This document shows positions 8,133-19,200 of a DNA stretch of 53,000 nucleotides, piece after piece (position 1 is the first letter of the stretch; every line of letters starts with the position of its first letter). The notes beneath the pieces were generated by a model. It was not told the origin of the DNA, did no database searches, and was given only the letters and a program-made list of their open reading frames with translations. A program made the translations under genes and the position numbers. This DNA comes from Pseudomonadota bacterium (lineage in GTDB: Archaea; Thermoplasmatota; SW-10-69-26; JACQPN01; JAJPHT01): contig JAJPHT010000008.1 in the NCBI GenBank assembly GCA_021325135.1, forward strand, positions 1-53,000. Reading direction: 5' to 3'.

Positions 8133-9355
8133 GGGGGAGCCTCAGCTGCGTAGAGCTTGAAGATGGGAGAAGGGTCGGCGCGGAGCGTGCCGGCCGCCGC
8201 GTCCGCCAGGAGGCGATCGCCGCAGACGGCAAGCAGCTGCCCGGCGGTCATCGCCGCCACCTGCTCCAAGGGGATATTATGCTTTTCGCTGATGCGGCGG
8301 CGGGCGAGCCGCTGCGCGCGATCGAGGTCGGGGCGCACGGCCTCGGGGGCGGGGACCTCGTGGTCCGCGGAGTGCGCGTGGTGGCTCCAGTCCTGCGTCG
8401 CGCGCGTGAGCAGGACGCCCACGACGGTCGCGACGAGGAGGAGCGCGAGGAGCGCGTAGGTGACGAGGCCGCCGGAGGTGGCGCGGCCCAGCGCGCGGGC
8501 GGCGTCGTCGAAGGGCGCCAGGGGCGCGGCGGGCGCGTGGCGGCTCTCGTCCACGAGGATCGTGCCGCCGTTGCCCACGAGGCCGGTGGCCAGCGCGCGG
8601 ACGTAGGCGGCGTTCTCGTAGTCGGGCAGGTCCACCTGCTGGTTCATGAAGAGGCCCGTGTCGGAGACCAGGACCAGCGTGCCGGCGCCCAGGTGCGTCC
8701 GCACGAGGAGCGGGAAGGGCCCCGCAGGGTCCGCGCGGTCGATCTCGCCGTTGCCGTTCACGTCGCGATAGCTCCCCTGGGGGAAGGAGGAGCCCGCGCT
8801 GGAGGCGGCCAGCACGTCGTAGGCGCCCACGCGGTCCGGCAGCGGCACGAGCGCGGTGGGCGCGTTGAGGAGGAGGCGATAGCTGCGCCCATCGAGGGTG
8901 CTGTTGGTCACGACGAGCCGAGGGTCGCCGCGGTGGTTGCTGGAGTCCAGCACGCGGCTGCTGTCGAAGGCGAAGCCCGCGTCCTGCGCGATGGCCGTGG
9001 CGAAGCCGCCCTCGTCGGCGAGGATGACGCTGCCCCCCGCGCGCAGGAACGCCGCGACGGCGTCGGCCTCGCTGGCGTCGTAGCGCCGCTCGGCGCCCAG
9101 CACCAGGAGCAGTGTGCGCGAGGGGTCCTTCACGTCGGAGAGGAGCGTGGGCGTGGAGACGACGGCCTTGACCGTGGCGCCGGTGAGGCCAAGCTCGTCC
9201 TTGAGGTGCGAGGCGTCCTCGGCGCCGTCCTCATAGGCGGAGAGGTGCCGCTGCGCGCCGAAGAGGAGGAAGGGCGCGACGGCGACGAGGGCGAGGAGGG
9301 CCACGAGGGCGGCCGCGACGAGGCCCCGCTGCCGGGGGTCCTGAAGGAGCTTCAC
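8129..9355 (-). CDS. DUF4350 domain membrane protein
   Basis: A 408-residue protein with an N-terminal TM segment (about 12-34), an extracellular domain of about 60-285 that fits the DUF4350 family (VVSTPTLLSDVKDPSRTLL, AFLRAGGSVILADEGGFA), a second TM (LVTYALLALLLVATVVGVLL, about 293-315) and a cytoplasmic tail of about 90 residues. The GTG start at 9355 overlaps the stop of the DUF4129 fusion gene (GTGA), and its own stop overlaps the MoxR start (ATGA). DUF4350 proteins are typically encoded between DUF4129 and MoxR genes, exactly as here. Molecular function is unknown; the context suggests a membrane scaffold with MoxR on the inside. Confidence 0.88.
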   Translation of the reverse strand: MKLLQDPRQRGLVAAALVALLALVAVAPFLLFGAQRHLSAYEDGAEDASHLKDELGLTGATVKAVVSTPTLLSDVKDPSRTLLLVLGAERRYDASEADAVAAFLRAGGSVILADEGGFATAIAQDAGFAFDSSRVLDSSNHRGDPRLVVTNSTLDGRSYRLLLNAPTALVPLPDRVGAYDVLAASSAGSSFPQGSYRDVNGNGEIDRADPAGPFPLLVRTHLGAGTLVLVSDTGLFMNQQVDLPDYENAAYVRALATGLVGNGGTILVDESRHAPAAPLAPFDDAARALGRATSGGLVTYALLALLLVATVVGVLLTRATQDWSHHAHSADHEVPAPEAVRPDLDRAQRLARRRISEKHNIPLEQVAAMTAGQLLAVCGDRLLADAAAGTLRADPSPIFKLYAAEAPP

Positions 9356-12300
9356 GCGCCCACCCCCGGGGAGGGCGCCGCGGCCTTGCGGCCCAGGAGC
9401 GCGTCAAGCTCGTTGCGCACGGCGGCGAGGGACTCCACGGCGCGGTCGCGCTCCTCGCTGCCGATGGCGTGGTCGGAGTAGCGCGCCTCCTCGAAGAGGC
9501 GGATCAGCTCGCGCATCGCGACGGCGCCCACGGGGAGCGCCTTGCGGACGCCGGCCGCGAACTCGCGGGGCGTCTCGCTCTCCTTCTCGGCGTAGCCGTA
9601 GCGGGCCAGGTGCGCGCTGAAGCGGCGGTACGCCAGGAAGATGGTGCCCTGGTACTCGTTGCCCGCGAGCAGCTCCTGGATGGCCTCCTGGAGGATCTCG
9701 CGCGCCTCGCCGAGCTGGCGGCGGCGCAGCATGGCGACGGCGATGACGCCCGCGACGAGCACGAGCGCGACGAGGACGAGGAGGATGAGCCCCGCGTAGG
9801 CGACGGGCGTGCCGGGGCCCACGACGGCGATGGCCTGGCTGCGGTACTCCGTCCCCAGCACGTCGCTGCCGCCGCGCACGGTGATGGCGAAGGCGGCGTC
9901 GCCCGTGAGCGGCGTGACCGAGGCGAGGGTCGCCTTGCCGGCCACGTCGGTCTGGCCCACGACGGGGGCGCTCCCCTTGCCCAGCGCGTAGACGAAGGTG
10001 GTGTTGCGCAGCGGCTGGCCCTTGTCGTCCAGCAGCGTGATATCACCCGCGACGGAGAAGCCGCGCACGGCGAGGGCGGGGAGGTGGACGTCCACCTTGG
10101 GGCGCACCTTGACGACGACGTCCAGCGGCACGGAGAGCGCGTCGTAGCGCGCGTCGCCGCTGGCGTTGAGCCAGAGCGTGCTGGCGCCGCGGGGCGCGTC
10201 GGCGGGCACGCTGAGCGTCCCCGCGACGCGGCCGGCGTGGACGGGGAGCTTGCCCAGGTCGAGGCCCGCGAGGCTCGCCGTGAGCGTGGCGTCCACGGGC
10301 GCGCCCTGGTCGTCGGCGAGCGTGCCCGCGAGGGCCGCCGGCTCGCCGCGCACCAGCGGGGCGAGGCTCGCAAGCTCCAGCGTGAGGGGGCTGCGCACGG
10401 ACCAGGGCGCGGTGGCGTTGGCGCCCGCGATGGCGTCGGTGCCGGGGTAGCTCGCGGTGGCGTTGACGGGGCCCAGCGCGAAGCCCGCGGGGAGGGGCCG
10501 CTGGAGGAGGAAGGAGCCGTTGCGCGCGGTCCGCGCCTCGCCCAGGTCCGCGCCGCCCACGCGCACGCGCACGGCCGCGGCGGGGATGGGGTGCCCCTCG
10601 TCGTCCAGGAGGACGCCGCTGGCGGCCACGAGCCCGCGCGTGGCGCGCTGCGGGTCCAGCCTCAGCGTGGAGCCTTGGAGCACCGCGACGCTCGCGGAGG
10701 CGGAGGAGCCCTGGTAGAGGGAGTTGGAGCGCGGCGCGTAGACGAGGGCGACCTGGCCGAGGCTCGCGCGCTCGGTGCGGTTGGTCTGCACGAGGAAGGT
10801 GAGGTTGCCCGTGTCGTCCGTGACGGCGGTGCCCTGCTTCTCGCCGCGCCACGAGACGGCGACGGCCTGGCGAGCGACGGGGGCGCCCGCGTCGTCGAGC
10901 ACGGTGGCGCTGACGCTGAACGCCCCGCCGCGGACGAGGCTGAAGGGCGTCGGGCCCAGCGTGAGCGTCGTCGCGCTGGTCACGGTGGCGGTGGTGAGGT
11001 TGCTGGTGTCGCCGTGGTCGCGGTCGCCCGCGTAGGTGACGTTCACCGTGGAGGTGCCCAGGGGGAGCGCGTTGAGCGGGACCGCGATGGCAAAGGCTCC
11101 GGAGTCGTCGGTCTGCGCGAAGCCCAGGCGCCCCTTCTCGCCCGTGGCGACGACCTGGCCCAGGATGCCGTCGCCCTCGTTGTCCACGAGGCGGCCACGC
11201 AGCGTGGTGTCCAGCGAGCGGGGGCCCGTGAGGCTCGTGAGGTCGACGATTTCGGAGGTGCGCTTCACCGCCAGGGGCAGGTCGATCTCCGAGGGCGAGG
11301 AGACGGCGTCGCCCGCGAAGCGCGCCTGCACGCTCTGGGGGCCCGCGCTGAGGCTCCCCGGGATGGGGAAGGAGAGGTTGAACCGGCCCGTGGCGTCGGT
11401 GGTGGCGGTCTGGTCGAGGCCGCCCAGGAGGATGCGCACCGGGGCGTTGGGGACGGGCGTCCCGGAGACGACGCTGCCGTCGACGAGCGTCACCTCCGCG
11501 GTGGAGAGCGTGCCGGCGACGGAGACGAGGTCCCCCACGGTGCCTCCCGGCGCGGAGAGCGCGGCCTGGATGGCGGTGGGGCTGCGCACGTCGATGGCGA
11601 ACTCCCGCGCGACGCTGGTGAGGTTGGCGTCCGTGGAGTCGAAGCGCGCGGAGAGGATGTAGCGGCCCGGCTGGCGCGCCGAGATGGGCACGTGGAGGCT
11701 GGTGAGGTTGAGGTGCCCCGAGCGGTCCGTGGTCGCGCGCTGCGTGATGGCCGTGGGCGCGCCGTTCCAGGTGAACGTGACGGGCTCCTCCAGCGCGCCG
11801 CCGCCCGCGTCGGTCAGGCGCAGGTCGCCCTGGAGCGTGCCGCCGTTCTCCACGACGCCCGCGACGGTGGTGTCCAGGCGCGTCGCGCTGTGGACGACGA
11901 TGGGGAGGGGCGCGCTGGCGGCGAACGCGGTGGCGTGCACAGGGGTGGACGCGCCGCTCACGGTCGCGGTGGCGGTGAGGTAGGTGGGCGAGCTCACGCC
12001 CGCGGTGGCGCTGGTGTTGTAGACCCAGACGACCAGCGCGTTGGGCGCGCCCGCGGTGGCGGCGCCGGTGGCGACGCGGGAGGGGTCGAAGGGGAGCGAC
12101 ACCGCGCCCTGGGTCGCGCCCAGGAGCGTGAGCCCCGGCGCGGGGATCGCGACGGTCTGGTCCGCGGTGAGGTTCGCGACGATGCGGAACGAGCCGTTGG
12201 CGGCGGTGAAGCCCGCGCCCACGATGGCCGCGGGGTCCGCGCCGAAGGCGGAGACGAGCACGGTGCGGTTGGCCGCGGGCCGGTCCGCGCCGGTGGAGTC

Positions 12301-15300
12301 GCGCAGCACGAGGACGCCGGTGACGTTGAACGCCTGCCCCTTGGTCACGACGCTGGAGCTGCCCAGGGAGACGTTGAGGAGGCGCGTCGGCACGCGCAGG
12401 CGCGAGACGGCGAGCCCCGAGGCGGGGTCGACGTGCGCCTGGGAGCGGCCGAAGGCGGGCTCGCCGGGCGAGTCGCCCCAGGATTGCGCGCGCAGACGCG
12501 TCTCGTCGGGCGTCGCCGCGGCCTGCACCCAGGCCTGCGCCTCCTTGGGATCGCCGAAGCGCCCCGCCACGGTGTTGTTGAACAGCGAAGGGAACGGGTC
12601 CTCGCCGTTGCGGTCGTGGAGGCCGTCGTTGTCGGCGTCCACGGGGGCGGCGCCCGCGTCGGGGCTCGTGCCCCACCACCAGACGCCGTCCTTCGTCTCG
12701 TCCCACCACGCGGGGCGCCCCGCCTGGTACGCCGCGGTGGGCGCCGCGCCCTCGGAGGGGTTGCGGAGGTAGTACGCGTACCACCCATCGGGGATGCCCG
12801 TGCCGCTGCTGTCCAGCGTCGTGGGCACGCAGCCGCAGGTGCTGTGGAAGGCGCCCTCGCCGTAGAACTCCACGGTGCCGTTGGAGAGCGTCTTGTGCGC
12901 GATGCCCGACGCATTCCACTGCGCGGTGACATCAGGGCCGACCTGCGTGGAGAAGCGGTCGGGGCCGTCCAGCAGGCCGTCGCCGTCGGTGTCCGCCCGC
13001 TGCGGGTCGGTCTTCACGTTCTCGTCGAAGTTGAACTGCGTCTTGCCGAAGCCCGTCAGCTCCAGGAAGTCGGGCACGCCGTCGTGGTCGCTGTCCTTGT
13101 TGCCATTCCTGAAGTCGTCCACGTCCTTGGGGACGAGCGGGCTCACGGTGCCGGCGGAGACCTCGATGCCGTCCTCCACGCCGTCGCCGTCGGTGTCCGC
13201 GAGGTTGGGGTCGCTGCCCGCGCCGTAGGCGTGGGGCAGGCCCGAGGCGTCGGGGAGCGTGAAGGTGAGAATGCTGCACTGGCCCGACGCCGCGTGGCAC
13301 TCGTCGGAGAGCGAGAGGCCGTCCTTGTCGGGATCGGCGCGGTCGCCCGTCTCGGGGTTGGCGGGGTCGGGGAACGCGGCGTTGGGGCTGCGCAGCTTCG
13401 CCTGCTGGAGCATGTACGCCTCGTAGGCGTCGGGCGCGCCGTCGCCGTCGCTGTCGGCGAGGAACGGGTTGACGCGGAGGCGCTGCTGGTCCGCGTAGGA
13501 GAGGCGGTACACGCCGTCCACCGAGAGGACCTTCACCGCGACGCCCTTGAGCGTGTCCCCCTCGAAGCAGCCCGCGGGCGAGCCGTCGATCTTCTCGGTG
13601 AGCGGATCGGGGCGCGCGAGGGTGGCGAGCGCCGCGCAGCGGTCGTTGGCCGTGCCGGCCGGCATGGGGCTGCACGGGATGGAGACGGACTCGGGCGCCT
13701 GGGCAGAGCAGACGAAGCGCACGTAGCCCGTCTCCTTGCAGCCGCCCCCGTCGCACGAGAGCTTGGCCAGGGGCTGGATGGGCGAGGTCGCCATGGCCGT
13801 CTCGACCTCGTGGCGGCGCGCCTGCGCGGCGGGGTCGCCGCCAATAATGCTATCACCGACGCGCGGGTCGTTGGCGGCCAGGAGCGAGGGGAACGTGCCC
13901 GGATCGATGCGGCTCCCCCAGAAGGCCTTCCAGCCGTCGGAGACGCCGTCGCCCGCGGTGCTCAGCTTGTTGGGGTCCGTGCCGGCGAGGTACTCGTCCA
14001 CGACGCTGAACGAGAACTGGTGTGCCATGCGTGCCGCGCCCGCGTGCGAGTCGTAGGAGTACCACGCGACGACGTCGCCGTCCAGGTTCTCCTTGTCGTC
14101 GGTCACGCCGTTGCCGTCGCTGTCCGCGCGGGAGGGGTCGAGGTTCCAGCCCCCCTGCTGGCCGCCCACGTGGATGGAGGCGTCGAAGCCGCCATAGCGG
14201 ATCTCCCACGAGTCGGGCAGGCCGTCGCCGTCGGTGTCGGGGTTGGCGGGGTCGCTCCCGGGGCGCGGCACGCTGCTGGCGAACTCGGTGAGCTTGTAGA
14301 GCGAGGGGTCCATCTTGGGGCCCGCGGGGAAGAAGACCTTCGTCTTGGGGACGCTGGCGCCCTGCTTCTCGGCGAAGAGGCCGCCCGAGGGGTCGCTGTC
14401 GAGGACGTTGGGGATGCCATCGCCGTCCACGTCGCCGTCGGGGCGGAGCTCGTCCACCACCTGCTGCTGCGAGAGGCCCGAGAAGCGCTGGTAGAGGCGC
14501 GTCCAGTCGAAGAGCGTCTTGTACGCGCTGCCGTTGTACGGATACACCGGGCTCGCGCGGTACTGGTCGTAGCGGTCGGCCCAGAACTGGAGGCGCGGCC
14601 CGTCCTTCATGAGGTCGCCCGCCGAGTCGGCGCGCGTGGGGTCCAGGAAGGGCTGGCCCGGCGCGGCGGCGCCCAGATCGTATTTGCTATCGCCGCGGAC
14701 GACGCCGCAGACCTTCTCGAAGTCCGAGAGGCCCGAGAAGGCGGTGTCGCGGTTGAGGGGGTCGGTGGGGGGGAAGCTCCGCGTGGGCGCGTCGGAGGCG
14801 CCGCACGTCGTCTTCCCCGCGTACTCCTCCAGGTCGGTGAGCCCGTCGGCGTCGCTGTCGGACTCCAGGGGATTGCTGCGGGCGCGGTAGGCGTGCGCCT
14901 TGGCGTCGGGGCCGGTGTCCAGCGTGGCGTTGGCGTTCCAGCCGCGGATCTCCACGGCGTCGGGCACGCCGTCGTGGTCGGTGTCGCCGGTGGCGGGGTC
15001 CGTGCCGCCCCACCAGACGCCCTCCACGCTCTCGTTCCACGAGGAGGGGCGCCCGTAGAGGTACGCGTCCTGGATGGTCATGACGCAGTCGGGGATGGGC
15101 TGGCCGGGCGCGGGCGGGCTCGCGGCGACTTCCGTGCAGTGGGAGAGCGGGCCCGAGGGTGGGCTCGCGGGGAGGTCGCGGACCTGGGGCCAGTCGCTGG
15201 CGTTGGCGATGACGCGGTCCACGTCCTCGCCGAAGGGGGAGAGGCCGTACTTCACGTACCAGCCGTCGGGAATGCCGGTGTTGGCCGTCTCCCACTGCGT

Positions 15301-16263
15301 GGGATCAAGGCCCTTGGCGAAGAGGACGTCGATCCCCTTGGCCTGCACGTCGGCGCGGAGGAGGTCGTAGCCGTAGACGAACTCCTCCAGGTTGGTGAGC
15401 CCGTCGCGGTCGGGGTCCTGGCTGCCCGCGGAGGGGTCGAAGGCGTTGAGCCCGTAGTGGAGGAGCCACCCGTCCGCGACGCCGGTGCCGGCGGTGCTGA
15501 ACTTCGCGGGGTCGGTGTGCGTGACGTGGATCTCCATCCAGTCGGAGAGCCCGTCCTGGTCCGTGTCCAGCGCGAGGGGGTCGACGTTGGCGTCGAAGGC
15601 CTGCCTCACGGTGAGGTTGCCCTTGCTGCCCGGCGCCACGGCGTCCACGTTGGGGTGCAGCGGATCGAGCCCGTAGTGGAGGAGCCACCCGGTGGGGACG
15701 CCCGTGCCGGCCTGGTCCCACTGGGTGGGGTCCACGGTGGCCTGGCCCACCCACCAGGGGGCGTCCACGCCGGGCTGATAGCCCGCGGGCTTGCCGTAGG
15801 CGTAGTACGCCGAGAGCGGCGGGCGGTACGCGTCGGGGTAGCCCTGCTGGTACGCGGGGTGCTGCGCGAGCACGTCGGCGGGGGGCGCCGCGCCGCGGGC
15901 GGTCTTCGTCACGGGCGAGAGGGGGTCGTAGCCGTGCTGCGCGAGCCAGCCATCGGGGATGGAGAGGCCGCTGCTGTTCCAGTTGCCCGCGTCCGTGCCG
16001 TAGAGGTAGTTCTCCAGCGCGTCGGGCAGCCCGTCGTGGTCCGCGTCCTTGGCGTTGAGGCCGGCGGACTGGAACGTGTCGGGAAGCTCGCGCGTCTCGG
16101 CGATGCGCGCCGCGCTGATGCCCAGGGCGCCGGGCGAGACGAGGGCCGCCACGGCGAGGCCCGCCAGGAGGATGACGAGGACGACGGCGACCACCAGGGG
16201 CACCGCGCCCTTGGCAAGGCGCCGCGTGAGGCCACCGGGGAGGATCTTGAGGAGGCGCTCCAT
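9352..16263 (-). CDS. Giant TSP3-repeat ectodomain fused to DUF4129, 2303 aa
   Basis: A signal-anchor TM is near residues 18-45 (VPLVVAVVLVILLAGLAVAA). Residues about 70-1220 carry at least 14 thrombospondin-3-like calcium-binding motifs of the form DxDxDGxxD (DADHDGLPD, DTDQDGLSD, DSDADGLTD, DTDGDGLPD and others) and about six copies of a GTGIPDGWxxxYGLDP-type module. Residues about 1278-2090 are repeated carboxypeptidase-regulatory or Big-like beta-sandwiches (DDAGAPV, DNEGDGI, DDEGHPI, DDQGAPV, DDKGQPL). A TM is at about 2155-2178 (ILLVLVALVLVAGVIAVAML), followed by a cytoplasmic DUF4129 domain (AYRRFSAHLARYGY, ETPREFA, RLFEEARYSDH). The start ATG at 16263 shares one base with the previous stop (TGATG), and a GGAGG sequence precedes it. 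The upstream reading-frame extension to 17151 lies inside the preceding gene and is a shadow. Confidence 0.9.
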   Translation of the reverse strand: MERLLKILPGGLTRRLAKGAVPLVVAVVLVILLAGLAVAALVSPGALGISAARIAETRELPDTFQSAGLNAKDADHDGLPDALENYLYGTDAGNWNSSGLSIPDGWLAQHGYDPLSPVTKTARGAAPPADVLAQHPAYQQGYPDAYRPPLSAYYAYGKPAGYQPGVDAPWWVGQATVDPTQWDQAGTGVPTGWLLHYGLDPLHPNVDAVAPGSKGNLTVRQAFDANVDPLALDTDQDGLSDWMEIHVTHTDPAKFSTAGTGVADGWLLHYGLNAFDPSAGSQDPDRDGLTNLEEFVYGYDLLRADVQAKGIDVLFAKGLDPTQWETANTGIPDGWYVKYGLSPFGEDVDRVIANASDWPQVRDLPASPPSGPLSHCTEVAASPPAPGQPIPDCVMTIQDAYLYGRPSSWNESVEGVWWGGTDPATGDTDHDGVPDAVEIRGWNANATLDTGPDAKAHAYRARSNPLESDSDADGLTDLEEYAGKTTCGASDAPTRSFPPTDPLNRDTAFSGLSDFEKVCGVVRGDSKYDLGAAAPGQPFLDPTRADSAGDLMKDGPRLQFWADRYDQYRASPVYPYNGSAYKTLFDWTRLYQRFSGLSQQQVVDELRPDGDVDGDGIPNVLDSDPSGGLFAEKQGASVPKTKVFFPAGPKMDPSLYKLTEFASSVPRPGSDPANPDTDGDGLPDSWEIRYGGFDASIHVGGQQGGWNLDPSRADSDGNGVTDDKENLDGDVVAWYSYDSHAGAARMAHQFSFSVVDEYLAGTDPNKLSTAGDGVSDGWKAFWGSRIDPGTFPSLLAANDPRVGDSIIGGDPAAQARRHEVETAMATSPIQPLAKLSCDGGGCKETGYVRFVCSAQAPESVSIPCSPMPAGTANDRCAALATLARPDPLTEKIDGSPAGCFEGDTLKGVAVKVLSVDGVYRLSYADQQRLRVNPFLADSDGDGAPDAYEAYMLQQAKLRSPNAAFPDPANPETGDRADPDKDGLSLSDECHAASGQCSILTFTLPDASGLPHAYGAGSDPNLADTDGDGVEDGIEVSAGTVSPLVPKDVDDFRNGNKDSDHDGVPDFLELTGFGKTQFNFDENVKTDPQRADTDGDGLLDGPDRFSTQVGPDVTAQWNASGIAHKTLSNGTVEFYGEGAFHSTCGCVPTTLDSSGTGIPDGWYAYYLRNPSEGAAPTAAYQAGRPAWWDETKDGVWWWGTSPDAGAAPVDADNDGLHDRNGEDPFPSLFNNTVAGRFGDPKEAQAWVQAAATPDETRLRAQSWGDSPGEPAFGRSQAHVDPASGLAVSRLRVPTRLLNVSLGSSSVVTKGQAFNVTGVLVLRDSTGADRPAANRTVLVSAFGADPAAIVGAGFTAANGSFRIVANLTADQTVAIPAPGLTLLGATQGAVSLPFDPSRVATGAATAGAPNALVVWVYNTSATAGVSSPTYLTATATVSGASTPVHATAFAASAPLPIVVHSATRLDTTVAGVVENGGTLQGDLRLTDAGGGALEEPVTFTWNGAPTAITQRATTDRSGHLNLTSLHVPISARQPGRYILSARFDSTDANLTSVAREFAIDVRSPTAIQAALSAPGGTVGDLVSVAGTLSTAEVTLVDGSVVSGTPVPNAPVRILLGGLDQTATTDATGRFNLSFPIPGSLSAGPQSVQARFAGDAVSSPSEIDLPLAVKRTSEIVDLTSLTGPRSLDTTLRGRLVDNEGDGILGQVVATGEKGRLGFAQTDDSGAFAIAVPLNALPLGTSTVNVTYAGDRDHGDTSNLTTATVTSATTLTLGPTPFSLVRGGAFSVSATVLDDAGAPVARQAVAVSWRGEKQGTAVTDDTGNLTFLVQTNRTERASLGQVALVYAPRSNSLYQGSSASASVAVLQGSTLRLDPQRATRGLVAASGVLLDDEGHPIPAAAVRVRVGGADLGEARTARNGSFLLQRPLPAGFALGPVNATASYPGTDAIAGANATAPWSVRSPLTLELASLAPLVRGEPAALAGTLADDQGAPVDATLTASLAGLDLGKLPVHAGRVAGTLSVPADAPRGASTLWLNASGDARYDALSVPLDVVVKVRPKVDVHLPALAVRGFSVAGDITLLDDKGQPLRNTTFVYALGKGSAPVVGQTDVAGKATLASVTPLTGDAAFAITVRGGSDVLGTEYRSQAIAVVGPGTPVAYAGLILLVLVALVLVAGVIAVAMLRRRQLGEAREILQEAIQELLAGNEYQGTIFLAYRRFSAHLARYGYAEKESETPREFAAGVRKALPVGAVAMRELIRLFEEARYSDHAIGSEERDRAVESLAAVRNELDALLGRKAAAPSPGVGA

Positions 16264-19200
16264 CACGGGGCCTTCCTCCTGCGCGCGGAGAGGAGCGCGG
16301 CCGCGCACGCCACGGCGAGGGCCGCGAGGGCGCCGGGCGCGGGCGTGAGGCGCGACCCGAAGGTGACCACCTGCTGCGTGTTGTCGCGGGTGGACTGCAC
16401 GATGTCCTGCTGCGGGTCGATCACGACGCGGACTTCCTTGGGCTTGCCCGTCGCGACCCAGTTGAGCGTCGCGACCTTGGTGTCGTTGACGGTGATGCGG
16501 GAGAGGACGACCTTGTCCACGGCGGCGCCGTCCACGACCAGCGCCACGGTGACGTTCTCGGCGGCGATGGCGCCCTTGTTGCCCACGGCGGCGGAGACGA
16601 GCACGAGGTCGCCCGACGAGAGCGTGCCCGTCGTCTGGACGCTGGAGAGGTAGAGAAGGGGGCGCGCCAGCGTCGTCGTGACGTTCGCGCCGCCCGCGGG
16701 CCCGTCGGCGAAGGAGGCCTGGAGCGCCACGGGGAAGTCGCCGTCGGCCGCGTCGCGGGAGGCGTTGAGCAGCAGGCGCAGGGGCAGCGAGTCGCCCACG
16801 CCCAGCGTCGCGCGGGCGGGGACGAGGGTGGCGTTCCACCCTTGGGGCGCCGCGGCGGAGAGGTCGAACTCGCCGGCGAGGTTGCCCACGTTGGTCACGC
16901 GCCCCTCCAGCGAGGTGGGCTTGCCCGGGCTCGTGAGGAGCGCGGCGGGCGCCTCGACGAGCAGGCGCGCGACCTGGCGCACCTGGATGGGCACGGTGAG
17001 GTTCTCGGTGGCCTCGCGGGAGAGGCGCACGGTGAACGTCAGGTTCGTGAGGCCCGCGGCGGCGCCGGGCGGGACCTCGATGGAGAGGGGCAGGTCCTCG
17101 GTGGCGTTGTAGTCGACGGCCAGGCTGGGCGAGTCGGTGGTCAGGCGCCACGCGGGATCGACCGCGCCGGGGAGGATCTCCACGATATCATTCCCATTCC
17201 CCGCGTTGGCGACGGGGAGGAGGTAGCGCAGCGTCTCGCCGGGCTCCGCCTCCGCGTCGGGGAGGTTGGGCGTCGTGATGTCGTGGATGCGGCGCACGAC
17301 CACCACCGCGCCCACCTCGTCGCCGGGCTGGAGCGTGCGGTCGTCCTCGCCCACCAGCGCCGTGACCTTCAGCGTCGCCAGGTCCCCCGCGCGGCTGCCC
17401 AGGGGCGGCGTGACGTCCAGGCGGAAGGTGAAGTTCGTGCCGGGGTCGAGGTTGATCTCGGGGGGATCGACGCTGAAGCGCGACGTCCACCCCTTGGGCA
17501 GGTCGCTGTCGTTGGCGAGACGGATGAGGAACTCGCCGTTGCCCGAGTTGTTCACGGTGAGGTTGAACGTCGCGTTGGCGCCCGGCGCCACCACCTGCGC
17601 GGCGGGGTCGAGGGCGAGCGTGATGTTGATCTTGGGGCGGATCTGCGTCGCGGTGTTGACGACGTCGCCCGCGGTGAGCGCGCTCTCGCTCTGCGCGGTG
17701 ATGGAGACGAAGTTCTTGGGCGCCGTCTCCTGGTTGGGCGCGGTCACGGCGAAGTCCAGCGTCTTCGTCTCGCCCGCGTCCAGCGTCACCGTGCGCGCGG
17801 GCTTGCCGTCCAGGAGAAGCGCCTGCGACCACCCCTCCTGGGGCGCCTTCACGGTGAGGTCGTAGGTGTCGCCCGTGCTGCCGGTGTTCTTCACCAGCAC
17901 GTTGTAGTGGTACGTCTGGCCAGGGTCCACGCCCACGGGGGGGTCGATGGTCTTGCGGCCCCCCTCCACGTCGAACCACATGCCCACGCCGTAGTTGACC
18001 TCCACGTGGATGTGGAACGTGAACGTGGCGGGGCTGCCGCCGGCCTTGGACTGCGCGGTGACGGTGACGGTGCGCGTGAGGTTCACGTCCGCGGCGCTGG
18101 GCGTGATGGAGAGCTGGAGGCGCTCCACGGCTCCCGAGGCCAGGGGCACGTCGCGCGAGCAGCCGGCGACCTTCCAGTCCTGCGGCGCGTCGCACGAGAC
18201 GCTCACGGTGTCGGGCAGGCCGTCGCCCGCGATCCAGCGGCCCAGGTTCACGACGTCCAGGCGGAAGTCCATGGGCTCGCCGGGGCCGCCGCTGCGCACG
18301 AGGAGGTTCCTCCCGGGGGCGTCGGGGCTGCGCAGCGCGACGAGGGGGCCGCGGAACTCGGCGGGGCCGAAGGTGCCCCTGGGGCCCACGGGCTCGCTGG
18401 GCACCATGCGCGCGTAGGCGTAGCTCGCGAGCCCGTCGGCGGACTGCATGGGGTCGTCGTAGACGACGCTCACGGGCTTGGTGGCCGAGATGTGATAGCT
18501 CGCCAGCGAAAGGGGATCGCGCGTGGGGTCGAGGACGAGGAAGCCGTCGGCGTTCACGCCGTAGGTGGCGTTGACCTTCGTGGGCAGGCCCGCCTTGGTG
18601 AGCTTGTCCTCGGTCACGGTGAGGAAGGTCTGGTTGTAGTGGCCCAGGATCGCCACGCGCCCCGAGATGCCGGGCTGGCCATAGGTGTCGAAGTCCACGC
18701 CGCCCACGCCCCCCACGGGTCCGAAGGAGGGGCGCGCCAGGGCGTCCGTGTTGCGCGTCGCCGCACCCACCGTCATGCGGAAGGGGACCTGCGTGGAGTC
18801 CTCGCCAGTGCGCGGGTCGATGGCGCCGTAGAAGTCCAGGGGCGCGGCGGGCGTCGTCGTCTGCGCGTGCTGATCTGCGCAGCCGGTGTCAAGGTGAAGG
18901 GGCGCCGTCGTGTCGGCGGGCCCCTCGGGGAACGCCTGGAGCGAAGGCTTGCCGAGGCTTACGGCGCGCAGCACGAGGCGCTCCTCCGTGCAGACGCGGT
19001 AGAGGCCGCCGTCGTTGGGCGCGCCCACGTAGAACTCGGTGCCCTCCGGGCCCCCGGTGAGCGCGGGGACGGAGTGCGCGACCTCGCCCTCGCTGGACGC
19101 CACGGCGAAGGGGTGCAGGCGCACGAGGACGGGCGCGCTGGCGGTGAGCGTGCTCCACTGGCCCGCAGGGATCGACATGACGGCGGTGGGCGAAGCGGGG

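Noticed and set aside
16264..17151. N-terminal extension of the DUF4129 fusion gene to 17151
   Set aside because: The extension lies inside the coding region of the preceding surface protein in another frame and is low-complexity Arg/Pro/Gly; ATG 16263 follows a ribosome-binding site and gives a proper signal-anchor.
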